From contig JASJZC010000001.1 in NCBI GenBank assembly GCA_037178855.1, forward strand, positions 186,001 to 250,000: 64,000 nt of DNA. The letters run 5' to 3'. Numbering within the stretch: position 1 is the stretch's first letter; each line of letters starts with the position of its first letter. The DNA comes from Oscheius sp. JU75 (lineage: Eukaryota; Nematoda; Chromadorea; Rhabditida; Rhabditidae). The translations under genes were made by a program, and so were the position numbers. Below the pieces are notes generated by a model, which did no database searches, was not told where the DNA came from, and saw only the letters and a program-made list of their open reading frames with translations. This document shows, in pieces, positions 1 to 12,200 of this stretch.

Positions 1-3000
1 AAGTCTTCTGGCGAGAATATTACGGTAACTTTACCCCATATCCAACTAAAAATCGAACTTCCAGCTGAAGCTCCACGCTTCCCGAGGAGCCTGGAATGAT
101 GAGGACAGTTACGCTCTTCTCCCGTCACAGGAATTCGGCTCTCTGCAATCGCTCCGCATGAATCTGGACGTGGACAAGGCTGCCGCCTCTCCCGGAGCTC
201 ATCTCCTCAGTCTGGCCTATCACGGCGCTGTGATGCCGTCGATTCATAATGGTTTGTTGCCTGGTTTTTTGAGCGAAAATAGCAATGGTTCAGACTGGAA
301 CAAGAGCCACATTTCGGAGGATTTGAACGAGTCGCAGAAGAAGGCAGTAGCAGCTGCACTGAACAAGAAGAGACCTTTCGTCTGTATTCAGGTAAATTTC
401 TGGCATTTTGCAGGGAGAGGAGTGCTAAAAATGGATATATCCCAGACTGGTTCTCAATCTCAAAAAGCCCAAAAGAGCAGTCGAATTGACTCATTTGCTG
501 CCCAAAGTTGTGTCAAAGCACAAGCATTTCATTCGGTAGCTGCTCGCGTTTTAAAGGGGCACCGACTTTTCGCATGAGTGCACGGCGGAACGCGTTTTCA
601 AACCGGGTCCCGCCACGAACTTCACTAAAAGTCCATATTTTGTATTTTTCGATGCTTTAAACTCATTTTTAAGACTTCTAAATGTGTTTAATCGACTCAA
701 CGCCAAAAACTACTCTAGAAACGTCTACTTGGACGTCAAAAACGGTGAGGAAATTGAGGAAACGCTGTTCTTCTCTCGTTTTTCTAATTTTCTTAATTAT
801 TCTCGCCGTTTTTGACGTCAAAATAAACGTTTCTAAGGTAGTTTTTGGCGCTGAGTCGAATAAACATGCTTAAAAGACATTAAAATGTGCAAAGCATCGA
901 AAAATGCGAAAGATTGATTTTCAAGAAAGTTTGTGGCGAGACCCGATTTAAAAACGCGTTCCGTCGTGCACCCATGCACCCGTAATGTCAGTGTTCCTTT
1001 AAACGAAATGTCTAGACAGGATCGGTCGCTGTTTGACGGTAAGAATCGAGATTTAATTCTACCAATCCCGCTGTCTAAAACTTTAGCGTTTTGAGCTAAA
1101 TATTTAACCATTCCTCTACATAGTATTCATGAATAGGAATAGGTGCCTAGCATTCAATGCGAACGATTGGCTGCTATAATTTGAAAAGGTGTGAATATCT
1201 CTTTCACAAAGATCACCCAGCCGACAATTTTCGAAAAATGACTTTATTTTTCCTTTGGAGTTTTTGAATAATTTAGACCGGAATTGATCATCTGACAGAG
1301 TGAATCGTATGAATTTCTGTGCATCAAGCTTTCCGGAACTGCTAGCTTGTCATGGAAATCCCCTGAAAATCCGCCGCTTTTTGCAAATGGACTGACCGCA
1401 TTTTCCCGAAATTCGGTCTAACTTTAGTCTTCTGCATAGTGGTATAATTTTTCACTCTCTTGGCCGCACAGTCTCTAAAGCCAGTTGACTAAATTCTCCC
1501 ACTTTTAGGGACCTCCCGGGACTGGAAAAACTCGCGTAGTAGCCGAGATAGTCAAGCTGTTGGCCGAGAAGAACCAGAGGGTTCTCGTCTGTGCCCCGTC
1601 CAATGTGGCCGTTGACAACGCGATGAGCAAGGCTGCCCGTCTGATGGAGAAAGAAGCCGAAGAGAGAAATCTCGAGCTGATTCCGGAATCAGCCTTTACG
1701 ACGACGATGCGCGAGGCCATCAGCGCGCATCCCCTTTATTCGGAGATGCGAACCCAAAGCGAGCTGATTACGGTAGCCGAGAATAGTGTCGCGAAGGCCA
1801 AAATGATGTCGAATTATCGCAAAGTCAAAACAAGAATCTTGATGGACGTCTACAAAAGACGACGCGTGATCTGCTGCACCTTGACATCCAACGTAATCCA
1901 GAAGCTGGCATCAGTTAACTGGGAGCCCGATGTCGTCATTATTGGTCAGTTTTCTGCCTATTTGAATACTCTTATTATCGAGGAACCAAACTGAAACTGA
2001 CACAAAAACTGTATGGACAGTTTGATACAACTGCGATGATACTGAGGTATAACGCTTGCTGCTTTTGTTGGCGTTTAAGTACTTGGTTGTATATAGCATT
2101 GAGAACCTTTTAAGTTGAAACAATTTACGAGTCAGATTATGTCAACGAGAATTTTGTGTGCGGGATTTTGAATGTATGAAAAACTCTAACTGTGCAGTTT
2201 ACAAACTAGAATCGTTTGTTAGCTATATCCTTCCAAAGTTCTCTTTTACTCAATGGGTGGTGGAAAGAAAACTGGTCGAAAATCTCTGACTTCAGTACTT
2301 GTTTCCTCTTAGAAGCTTACCATATTCTCTGGAACAAAATTCTCCTGATCCCTACCGTACCATCTCGTATTTCATCCCTCTGTATCACCTACTAGCGAAC
2401 CAGTTTTTCGGTTTAATTGCCCAAGTTTGAGGTACTTTAATGCTTCCGACCTTACTTAATTTGAGGTTGCTAGAAATTTTGCAACAGTCTCCCCCTATCG
2501 GGAAGACAAAATGTCATTTATTCCCTACAAAATCTCTCATATTCAGACGAAGCAGCCCAATGCATCGAGCCGCAAGCCTGGGCAGCCATCATCAAGGCCA
2601 AAAGGTGCATTCTGGTTGGAGATCCTGCCCAACTTCCTGCCATTGTTCTTTCTGAGGCGTCTCGCCGCGCCGGCTTCAATATTTCCCTGATGGAGAGACT
2701 CTGCGCCGAATTCCGAAGGAGCAACATTTCCTTCCTCCTCTCGACCCAGTACCGAATGAACAGGAAGATTATGCAGTGGTCTTCCGACACATTTTATGAG
2801 TCGAGGCTGACGGCGGCGGAAGAAGTCGTCGACATTAAATTGAGGTACATTTTTAAGAGCGTATACCCCCTAAAATGATTATTTAGTGACATCTGCTTCC
2901 TCTCCGAGGAGGACATGTTCAATCAGCCGATAATTTTCATCGATACCGGAGCGAAGGAGCTGTTTAGGGAGGAAAGGCATAATATGTCTTACAGGAACTT

Positions 3001-3983
3001 TCGTGAGTTTAGAAGCTTCTTTACCATGTCGATTGGAGATACGGGATCGAGAAATAGCACAACAGTATGTGAGTTATAGGTTACGGTAGATTCGCTTTCT
3101 TTCGTCTACCGTAACCTCTCTCGTCTCTCTTTCGTCTACCGTAACCTCTCTCGTCTCTCTTTCGTCTACCGTAACCTACAAGTGTCCCAGACAGGCTATA
3201 GATATAAGCCGAATCGGTCTGACAGTTTCCTCATACGCTTGCTCCAAGCTGAGTGTTCACTAATCCCAAAAATACCGTGTTCATGGTCATTTTCAGCCAA
3301 ATAAATTTCTTTATGAATTTGTGTAGAACTGACTCATACAGGTCTGAAAAAGGGGACAAAGTTAAAGAGAAGGCCTTCCAGAACGCTTTAGAAACTTCCG
3401 AAACACAATAATTTTTTTTTGGTATTTTCAGACGAAGCCTCAGTCGTCTCCACCTACACCACCTTCCTCCTCAACCATGGCATCTCCTCTCGCTCAATTG
3501 GCATCATTTCTCCCTATTTTTCTCAAGTAGACCATTCATATTGAACCCTAAAAGCCTATTTTTAGGTGCAAGCAATCAGATCCATGGTTGCCGAGGACAT
3601 TTCGGTGAATTCAGTCGACGGCTTCCAAGGCCAAGAACGCGAGGTCATCATTTTCTCCCTCGTCAGGAATAACCCACAAAGTTTGTCATCTTCTTTATAT
3701 TTTTCCCGTCTTTTCAATATCCAGATGTGGTCGGATTTTTGCGGGAGTCGAGGAGAATGAATGTGGCAGTGACGCGAGCCCGAAGACAGTTCTGTCTGAT
3801 CGGGAATAGGACGAGTATGATGCAGACAAAGACGCTTAAGTCGTTATTCAGGTACTGCAGCCATCTTCTTCCACTGAAAACACCCTAAAAATTCAGATAT
3901 ATCGAGCAAAATGGGAGAGTCTACAGCCTTCAAGACGTGAACTTCAACGATCGGATCCAATTCCCGAAGAAGACCAATGTTTG
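1..3983 (+). CDS. IGHMBP2/SMUBP2-like superfamily 1 RNA/DNA helicase, 5' end outside window
   Basis: UPF1-like ATP-dependent 5'-to-3' helicase of the IGHMBP2 family, known for roles on ribosome-associated RNA and tRNA. Exons read as 1-24, 65-391, 1509-1944, 2547-2844, 2887-3002, 3432-3526, 3566-3680, 3725-3851 and 3897-3983, about 541 residues. Visible motifs in order: Q-motif region ESQKKAV, Walker A GPPGTGKT (split from the preceding exon at 391/1509), APSNVAVDN, motif II DEAAQ, GDPAQLPA, motif IV QYRM, motif V SVDGFQGQERE and motif VI VAVTRARR. SLMERL before QYRM and the VGFLxESRR stretch favour IGHMBP2 over UPF1 or SETX. The protein ends about 30 residues after the helicase core, so the R3H and AN1 zinc-finger domains of the vertebrate protein are absent. 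Introns 392-1508 and 1945-2546 are unusually long and hold a foldback element and an SL RNA gene. Family assignment is firm; the first 24 bases are a tentative exon. Confidence 0.88.
550..1003. repeat. Foldback (inverted-repeat) element, copy 1
   Basis: The two ends are inverted copies of each other. The left arm starts TTTAAAGGGGCACC and the right arm, read backwards, starts GTTTAAAGGAACACTG. Both continue into GTGCACG(G/A)CGGAACGCG. The centre has a second inverted pair (GACGTCAAAAACGG and CCGTTTTTGACGTC) and the sequence GTGTTTAATCGA. No protein is encoded. It lies in a helicase intron and is related to the elements at 38414-38893 and 60096-60475. It looks like a non-autonomous DNA transposon; ends are approximate. 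Confidence 0.7.
2410..2507 (+). ncRNA. SL1-type spliced-leader RNA gene inside a helicase int intron
   Basis: The first 22 bases (2410-2431) match the canonical nematode SL1 leader except for A to G at leader position 10. A splice donor (GTACTT) follows directly, as in SL RNA genes. Downstream elements are in the right order: a short stem II (GACCT at 2448-2452 with AGGTT at 2464-2468), an Sm-like site AAATTTTG at 2474-2481, and a terminal stem III (GTCT and CCC pairing with GGG and AGAC, 2487-2507). The total of 98 nt is close to known SL1 RNAs. It is on the same strand as the host helicase intron (1945-2546), not in a 5S rDNA cluster. It could be a functional minor SL gene or a recent pseudogene; transcription is not shown. 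Confidence 0.8.
3100..3176 (+). repeat. 30-bp tandem repeat, about 2.6 copies
   Basis: The unit begins TTTCGTCTACCGTAACC and repeats at 3100, 3130 and 3160 in a helicase intron. The motif TCTACCGTAACC is also present inverted just upstream (3079-3090, GGTTACGGTAGA), so the array can fold back. Confidence 0.85.
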
Positions 3984-4730
3984 AGCCTTTTTCTTGTTAT
4001 TTGTCCTAATTAAAGATTCTAGTCCGTGTTTTATGCTTTGAGCGTGCGAATAAGTAGCGCTCAATTGCATTTTTCGGGGGTTAAGAGTACTTTTTCTGAT
4101 CTCTTGCAAAGTTGTGGAGCGGGTTACGGGCTCCAACTCTCCGATGTTTTTTTCTCCATACGGCGGGCCTCAGGGGCATTACGGTAACAAAAAGAATTGC
4201 TTTGCAAAGGCCGTCAAATTTGATGGCAAAAATGTAGGTGCCATTGTTCTCATAGATACAGTACTTCTCACGCTGTTTTCAATCCTATTCGCTAAATATT
4301 TAAGACGAATTCCAAGCTATTTACCTGCAGAAAAGGGTATATAAACTACCCGTGTCCTTCGTACAAACCATCCTTAAAAAGGCAACAAGCCTCCTGGTAA
4401 AATAATTCATAAATGAGAAGAAACATAGAGGCTGACTGTTTTTCGTGGAAGAGAAATATAGCTGCTTGGGTGGCGGGTAATGGGGACAAAGTGAAGCATT
4501 TCAACAACAAAAAAAATCACAGGACTCGATGAAGAGAGAAAAACACAATAAGGGTTCAAGGTAGAGAGGTTCTACACGATTCTTATACACAGAGAGGATA
4601 CAATACTGCTCGCTATTTTAAAAAGTTAAAGGGGGTAGCATTAACCGGTAAAATCGGATGGAGAGAAAGCGATATAAGTACGAAAAAGGGGTAATAAAGC
4701 CAGTTCAATCGACCGAAGACGGCTCCAGCA
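3984..4730. other. Intergenic, convergent gene ends
   Basis: Lies between the stop of the + strand helicase and the stop of the - strand SH3 adaptor. ATTAAA at 4010-4015 may be the helicase polyadenylation signal. I see no further gene, RNA or repeat of note. Confidence 0.5.
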
Positions 4731-7700
4731 TCACCTCGTCGTGCCTCCCTCGAGCAGCGCCAGACGAGCTTCGAGCTGCGCAAGCTGAAAACAATTTCTT
4801 CAGACGGGATGTGGTCTAAGAGCAGCGTTTTCTATCGAATTGGGGGGCAAGGATAGGCAGTTTGCAGGCAAAAAATGGATGAGGAAAACGTACTCTGGTC
4901 AGAAGATCGTTGTATTCCTTCCGCGAGACGGGCGTCTGATCGCTAGGATCTCCTGCTGCGGCGACAGGAGACAGCTTCAGGGGAGCTGAAATTGGAGGAA
5001 ACTGTGAAGAGTATATGGCGCTTTTTAAGCTGTAACCTCATCTTCTAATGTCATTTTTTGCTGATCAAAAAGTGACAATTCATCTTGTTGCATGTTCGGT
5101 CAAGTACACCTGCTGAGAAGGCCCATAAGACGACATAAAACGCTTCTCTTCAGTATACACAACTGTTTTATCTTTATCGTACCCTAGCGCGTTTAAGGAT
5201 AGTCCTGTTAGGGTGCTTCATAATTTGCTGCCAGTAATAGGACTACAGCTACCCTTCAAAATTTATACTGGGGGTGAACGACCCCGAAAAAACTAAATGA
5301 GAGCTTGCGGAATTTATAGCTCAGATAGTCGAGGTAGATAGCTGGCTTAAAATCCGTCTAAAAAAGTTTTCGGCCAAAACCAATGTCGAATGGGGAGATG
5401 AAATAAAATGGTTGACTACAAAAGATTCAGCTTTTCGAGACGCATCTTTTACATATTCAAAAGGTTAATTTACTCATTCTTGCGCAAAATTATGTCACTT
5501 TCGAAGATTTGCGCATATAGCGCAATGGCAAAGTGCTCGCCTAGGGAAAAAAGCCTCATTTTTTGCTGTTTAATCAACTAGAAAACATTCTTACCTGTAG
5601 GCTGGAAGGTCCGAATCTTGATCGGCTCCTCCCTCACAGAATGACTGCTGACCGGGAAGACTGTTGTCGTTGCTGTCGTCGTGGAGACGGACTTCGGATC
5701 TTCCTCCTTCGTCGGCTTCAAGGCGGCGGATCTGGACGACGGGCTCGAGATTTCCGGGCTTTTTTCCAGAACTGTTTTATCTTTATCGTACCCTAGCGGC
5801 TCAGCTGTGGTGGGGCTCTCCAGCAGGTATTCCATCGACTAAAAAACTCTATTAGTGCTTGTGCTTGTTTTTATGTGACCCCCTGTGATCAATAAGAGCC
5901 TAGACTAAAGTAACAGAACCCGGGTTCGATACCCGCCCCGGAGAAAACACTTTATTCTGTTTTTGGAACTCCGGGACTCGGTTCTTTTTGACATATCTTT
6001 TTCAAGAAATATATTCAACCAACAGTAGATATTAGGGTCTTGGAAGGAAAGGGCCAGGGATTCGAGCCCGGCAGAGGGTATAATGGTAAGATGTACCACT
6101 TCGAACCAGACGACCTGGGTTTGATCCCCGTCGGTGACAAACTTTTTATATAAGCGATTTCGAGAAGAAATTGCCATTTAAAGGTGTTTTAAATGTAGGA
6201 AAGAGCATATTGGCAAGGAAGTCAATCCTATATGGGCTATAGGCAACCCAGTAGTTGACATTTGATACCAAATAAAAAGCAAATAAAACTGACGTTCTTT
6301 TTCTGCATCACAGCCATGCTCGTGGGTCTCTTGCCCGGGCCGCGAGGTCGTCCTTTTGTGATGTGATCGAGCTGGGCAGGCTGCTCGGAGGTCTCGTGGC
6401 TGATCTGCAAAATCGATGTGTGTGTATGGGAACACTTAAAAAGGCTTAGGAGGTCGAGAGCGCGGTTTCAGTCACTTTGCGCCCTTTTCTCACCCTCTCC
6501 CGCCAGATCGCATTGTTAAAGGAAAGACGGCGACAAACCTCTGAAGTGCTGACGGGACGAGCGGACGTCTCGTGGTGGTCACCACTTCCACCAACCATCG
6601 CCGACTTGGACATGGCCGGAGCCGGATCTCCTGGTGCGAACATGGGTAGTCCCTGGGAAATGAAATCATTAGTAGAAAGCTTGCAAGCCAAAGGTATCGG
6701 GATTGATACAGACGAAAATATACACATTTTTTTGTTTTTAAATCGGTACAGGTTCAGAGTTTTATCACAATTTCTTTTAGACAGATTTGCAGACTCTTAG
6801 GGCTGTTTATTGTATAAAATCTACAGCGATTGTCATTGTTTTGGTCGTATTTTCCAAAGAGTCAACTGGTCTTCCAGTTCTGCTTATTATCAACTTCTAG
6901 AGTCATCTTTTGGGTATCTTCAAATCTTCAAATTGCTATGCTGTGAGTGTAGTCGCGGAAAAAAGCTGATCAATCAGTTCCGTCCAAAGAAATGTTAACA
7001 AACGAATTAGTTTTCAGATTTCGTTTGGGATTTCTGTTTTCTTAGTAGGCCAAGTAGATGATGCAGATTTTGTACGAGGGAGTATTTCTTGATAGCCTTT
7101 TTTTACGTATAATGTACGACGACTACGTCGGGGTAACTCTTAGCGGCCTTTGCCCGACTGGCTCAGTTGGTTAGCGCTCCAACTACAAAATAGAAAGGGT
7201 CAGGAGAGTTCCAATGCCGCTTGGTAACCTTTGTTTCTATAATCATGAAACCGCAACTTCATAATTAGTTGGATCAGAATTACTATTTTTCGTTTGCGTG
7301 TTTTGTATAATATGTGTGCCTTCAAGTTACATAAATATACAGTCACTTACAGCTGCCAGCTTGTTGCGGATATCCGAAAAATTCGAGGAGATCGCCTCGT
7401 TTCTGGAGGGCTTGGCTGATGCCGGAATCTGTGGTGGAACAGTCGTCGTAGTATTAGTGGTCGTCCCGGGCTCAATTCTGTTCAAGCTGCTATTACTTTC
7501 CGACAGCTTGGGTTTCGGTTTGGCCGGTACGGCCGGCGGTGCCGGTGCCTGAATTGGTGCCTTGACCCGCGTCTCCACTTTTGCAGCAACTTTTGGACTT
7601 CCCGACGTGCTTCCGGCCGGGACCTGCAATTTTCTTCTATACTAAAAAGTCGTGTGAAAAAACCTGTACAAGCTCGACAAAATTGTCGGGGAAGAGACCG

Positions 7701-9200
7701 ACCTTGCCGTTAAGTTCGCCCTCGAACCAGCCCGGATCGCCGCAGTCCTTGCGAACAATTTCGATTAGGGCGCCTGAATTAGGGTCATTTTTATGTGGGG
7801 ACAAGTTGTGAGGAAACTGACCAATTTCACCGAGCTTCAACTCATCGGGATTCTGGGGTTCGTAGACGAATTTAACCTTGGCCATCTCCTTCAACTTGGG
7901 CAGTTCTTCCGTCTTTGCGGCATCTTTGGTTTTGGCGGGGATCTCAGTGAAACTGGAAAAAAGTTTAAAGCGAACCTATGACGCTTGGTTATTATCTTTC
8001 TGCTCTTCCCCAACTACTCCTACCGTCTCCAAACAGAAAATTGGCCTACTGATCTTATTAATTGTAACTCTTACCCTCGCGTTAAACTTTGCCATACTCG
8101 CTCCTGATAACAGTTTGTAGCTTGTCATAAGAAATTTTATCGAAAGCACAATGTTACTAGAGAAGGTTGTATCCGTTCATTTTCAAACACGAAAAAATCT
8201 CCGTAAACCCACTTTGAGTTGCGGGGAAACCCGATAATGGAAGATGCCCGTTTCGAAGCTGACGGCTCCTCGACGTCTTCGACAGTCGGCCTCAGGACTG
8301 GCGGGACTGTTGTAGTAGGAGTGGCTGAAAGTTGAAACGATGAGAATAGGGAAGAGATCTCACATTTGGCCTCGACAAAGTTGGTCGGGAAGGCACCGAC
8401 ATCTCCAGTTTTGATATTTTTGCCCCGACTCCAACCGTCCTCAATCTCCTCGAGGACCTCGATTGTGTCGCCGACGCTCAAACTGAGCTCGTCTCCCTGG
8501 GTGGCCTTGTAGGCGTAGGTCACGACGACTTGGGGATGGCGGAATTGGTTGAAATCTGGAAAATAGGGTCTGTGATGGTCAATCATGCTTCGAGATATAT
8601 GACTAGTTCTAGGCGGTTGTTTCGGGGGCTTCCAATCTAAGGTAGGAGAAACGCAAACCCTCGGCGCATGTAATCAAAAATGCGTAAAAAATATTTGCTT
8701 GTCGCATCGAAAATGCCATTGACGTACTTTTCAAAATTTTTGCGGGAAGTTTATACTGTACAAATTGAAATTTTCTGTTTCCAAAGCGCTGCAGCTCGGC
8801 AATGAACGAATTTTACCGGATCGTTATTGTACTCGTTGAGCTTTACAAGATCATACTACTTTGAACCCAATTTGTTGGCAATTTGACTAAATTTTCATGT
8901 ATTTTGCAAGCCAAAGTATGGAAAAAGTAAAATCTGCCTTGAACCGATTGCTCTGAGCTTCGCACTAGTCTAAGAATGTGGAAAATTCACAAAAATTTCC
9001 CTAATAAATGCTGTAAAATCGAAAAAGAGTAGTGGAAAAACTCACTCTTCTTTGTTTCCGGGAGCGTCAACGGCGGCTTCTGAGCCGAGAAATCCTTCGA
9101 GAGACGATCCACCATATTCTTCACGCTTCCTATCATAATATCTCCCTGAAAAGCAGTCTAATGACAAAAAAAAATGTGTAAATACCTGAGCTGTGGCCAT
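4731..9200 (-). CDS. CIN85/CD2AP (Cindr)-type SH3 adaptor with capping-protein-binding motif
   Basis: Endocytic and actin adaptor. Coding order: 9200-9186, 9145-9046, 8555-8364, 8324-8213, 7952-7822, 7773-7664, 7623-7351, 6652-6539, 6404-6294, 5838-5595, 4985-4894, 4784-4731; all junctions are in frame, 515 residues. SH3-1 lies about residues 46-99 (core TYAYKATQGDELSLSVGDTI) and SH3-2 about 159-220. SH3-2 has the ELNGKVGLFPDNFVEL ending and KDCGDPGWFEGE, closest to the third SH3 of CIN85. Residues ~361-376, LDHITKGRPRGPGKRP, fit the CPI consensus L-x-H-x-T-x-x-R-P-K/R used by CIN85, CD2AP, CARMIL and FAM21 to bind capping protein. A Pro-rich linker (residues 221-311) and a short C-terminal coiled coil with LAQLEARLALLE follow. 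Only two SH3 domains are found against three in vertebrates. Confidence 0.87.
6077..6138 (+). repeat. Decayed tRNA-derived sequence
   Basis: A-box-like TATAATGGTAAGATG and B-box-like GGGTTTGATCCCC sit at tRNA spacing in an intron of the SH3 adaptor, followed by GTGACAAACTTTTT. No acceptor stem can be formed, so this is not a working tRNA. A separate T-arm remnant (GGGTTCGATACCC) lies at 5918-5935. Confidence 0.5.
7152..7215 (+). repeat. Decayed tRNA-derived sequence
   Basis: Has D-arm/A-box sequence TGGCTCAGTTGGTTAGCGC and ACTACAAA at the anticodon position, but the T arm is degraded. It matches the family on the - strand at 50163-50241 and lies in an intron of the SH3 adaptor. Confidence 0.5.
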
Positions 9201-12200
9201 TTTGAAGTCTATTTACACATCTACACGTCTAGAAAAGGAGGTGTGAGTGGGGTCTGAGCGTCCTGAAAGTGGAGTAATGAAAAAAACGAAAATAAAAAGA
9301 CAAAGAAAATGATAAAACAGTAAAATACAAAGGCTTTTGACTGAAAAGACGTCCATATTTGACGTTTACGGGCCCGACTGTCTCTCTCGGATTAGGCGAG
9401 GCCCAAGTCTATATGGGCACGGTGACGGAGCATGTTAATCGCCGAGCTATCGGGCCGCGGAACGCATGAAAATTAGGGTCTTGGAATCGCATGTTTTAGA
9501 GAGGCAGATGGCTGGCAGGAAGAGATATGGGATCGTTGTAATTTTATGTTTTTCATGGAGAACTTGGCATATTTGCGTGAGAAAGTAGCGAGGGAGAAAT
9601 ATGGATCACTTCTCAACAATTTTCTTCAATAAACAGTGATAGCCTTCGGCTATTATGAGTAACAGAGACTCTGAGTCATGAACCGCCCCTTTCAGAGTAG
9701 AAAGAGCGGTGAAAGGGGAAGAAAATGAGCTAAAGTTGGAAGCCTATAAGAAGAATCGGCTACAATCTCAATGCTTCTAACTATTCCAGGTACCTGAACA
9801 GTTTTACGGGCCTATTATAGCCGAAAACAGCTCAACTTTAGTAGGGGGACACAAAAGGGCGGAAGGATACGGGAACGTTAGTCATTCATCGCCTAGAAGT
9901 GTCTAAGCGGGGTAGGATTTCGCTTCCAGTGCTTAGTCAGTTTTCTCGTCTTTCATAACCAAAAACACTTAAGTTCCCAACTGTAAGTCAATAAAAACGA
10001 GTAAGAGGGCGGTGAGGAAGAAGGAAAGTGTGGGGTGGGTTGGCGCCGACCGATGACCAAGCCTTTTGGCCTGGGTGCGCTCTGGGGGCAAAAGGGAGGC
10101 GACGGGGAGATCGCGAGATGAGTCAGCAATGGAAGGCGAGACCTCAAGATGGCGCTGGACGCATTTCGTTCGAATTCCCCAGATGGAGCATTTAGGAGGG
10201 AAGATGCGGAGGAATTTGCTGCGTAATTGGGACGTAACATGAGCGGAAGGCATGACTTGGGCGCAAAACTAATTGAAAAAAAATGCAAAAAGAAGGAAAA
10301 ATAAAGACAAGAGTTAGCGGAAATCAGAAAAAGCAGAATTATTGAAATTCAAACCGCCGCCAGTCTTACTTTCTATTTTTGCGGAAATTCAAACGATCAA
10401 AACTCGGGAGAACCTCCATTCCTTCACCCTTTCAGCTATTTTCACCTCTTTTTTTGTCTCAAAATTATCGGAAGTTTACTACCAGGCCACGAAGGAAGTG
10501 CACAGCTTTTTATCTTGCAGCCGCGTATGAAAAATTGCAGTGGATTTTGCGCGAGAACGCCCCTGCGGCAATTTATAAGCAAGTAAGGCGATTGTACTCT
10601 TCGCAGACTGAGTGAAAATGGTGGAACAGATGGTGGGAGAGAGGACGAGAACCACATGGAGCCCAATGTGTGTGTGCGGTCCCGAGGAACTTGTTCTCTC
10701 TCGAGTACGACCCCCTAATCGATTACAGATACTGCTTTGATTTTTGACGAAGATTTAGAGGGAAATCGATGAAAATGCTTTGGCAATGAGGTCATCCCAG
10801 TTGGAGATTGACCAGTTTCGAAAACAAGCTTGATGGATGACCAATGCGTCATCTTCTGGTGTGCATTCACTGCCAAGAGTACCGCAAATTTGGAGCATAG
10901 AAACTTCTTCACTGTCTCTCTGATTCTCTGGAAACCGAAACCAGAACATGTTTAACTTTTCACGTTCAGTAAACCCCGAAAAAGGCGCTGCCCTTTCTCT
11001 GCATATTGACAGTGAATCAGACAGAAATTTGGTACAGTTTGGCTAGTGTTGAGGCGCAAATAGGGTCTGTCAATAATCGGTTGGGCAAAGTGGGATCGAT
11101 TACGCGAGAGAAGAAGAGAATAGGAGGAAAAGCTGCTCACTGATAAGGTGGTGTGATAGACAAGCAGAAAAAAAGCAAACTCGAGACTGTTTGGGTTCAA
11201 AATTGATGAGTTGTCCTCCCTCTCTCTGTCCCTCTGTTCCTCTGTCTCCCTGTCTCTCTATACAACACGCATGGTACTGTATAAACTACTTGACTACCTG
11301 ACAACACTTTATTTTGCCTCCCAAAATGAGACGATTTGTCTTGACTTGTTAACAATTAGTAAGCGCCCAAAGTAATCTTCTCTCTACTACTAAAGTGCAA
11401 CGGTGTCCGTCCGTCCGTCATCACGAGCAATAAAGCTGGCAAGTCATGGTATGTCAAGAGTTTAGTTGACAAGTCAGCCTTGGGGGAAACTTGGGAACTT
11501 AGGCTGTTGGAAAAGCGCCGCAGCCCCCTGTAGTGTTAAGTTAATGCCAAATGAAGACTGAGGAACGGTGAAGCCGTCGTAAGCGGCTGGTTAGCAATTA
11601 AAACTTCCGTCATACATACATGAAACTTTTGGGCATTCAACTAGAACTATTGGAAATTCTATTGAACAAGATGAAAAATCAGAATAAACCTATACTTGGC
11701 TATACGAAGCTATATTGATATGCACTCCCGTAGTGACCAGCGGGATGGGTCCAAACAAATGCTCTCCACAATTTAATTTCCTGGGGATGGCATGGAAGAG
11801 AAAGGATCGGAAGCGCATTAATTCCGACTACATTCCTTATAGTAGGTCCGAAAAGCGGGAAAAGGGGGAAGCACTGACAGAGGGAGAGGATCTCCGGTGG
11901 CTGAAAGAATCGAGCGACAGTCCAAATAAAACGGAGCGAGAGCGCAGCGGTCGAGCGCGGATGGAGAGAGAACACATAACACGCTGGGGCCACCACGCAT
12001 AGGAGGGGGACAGTGGGCGCCTTTTCTGTCGGTCCTTCGGCCGGTTAAGTGGCCGCCTTTTGAACCATGCTAGAGAGCAGCAGCTGGGATTTTGGATGAG
12101 AATACAGATGTCGGACAGTGATAGAGAGACATAGAGACGGAAGCCAGAGAGACAGAGGGAAAGAGAAACAGAGGGACAAAGAGACAGTGACACCATTGAC

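Noticed and set aside
3100-3176. CRISPR-like array
   Set aside because: Repeats are contiguous without spacers, in a eukaryotic intron; it is a simple tandem repeat.
4114-4344. 76-codon frame downstream of the helicase
   Set aside because: No family similarity, no splice support and position in a 3' flank.
10755-10930. Possible last exon on the - strand (acceptor TTTCCAG, about 55 codons, stop)
   Set aside because: No recognisable family and no upstream exon could be linked in frame.
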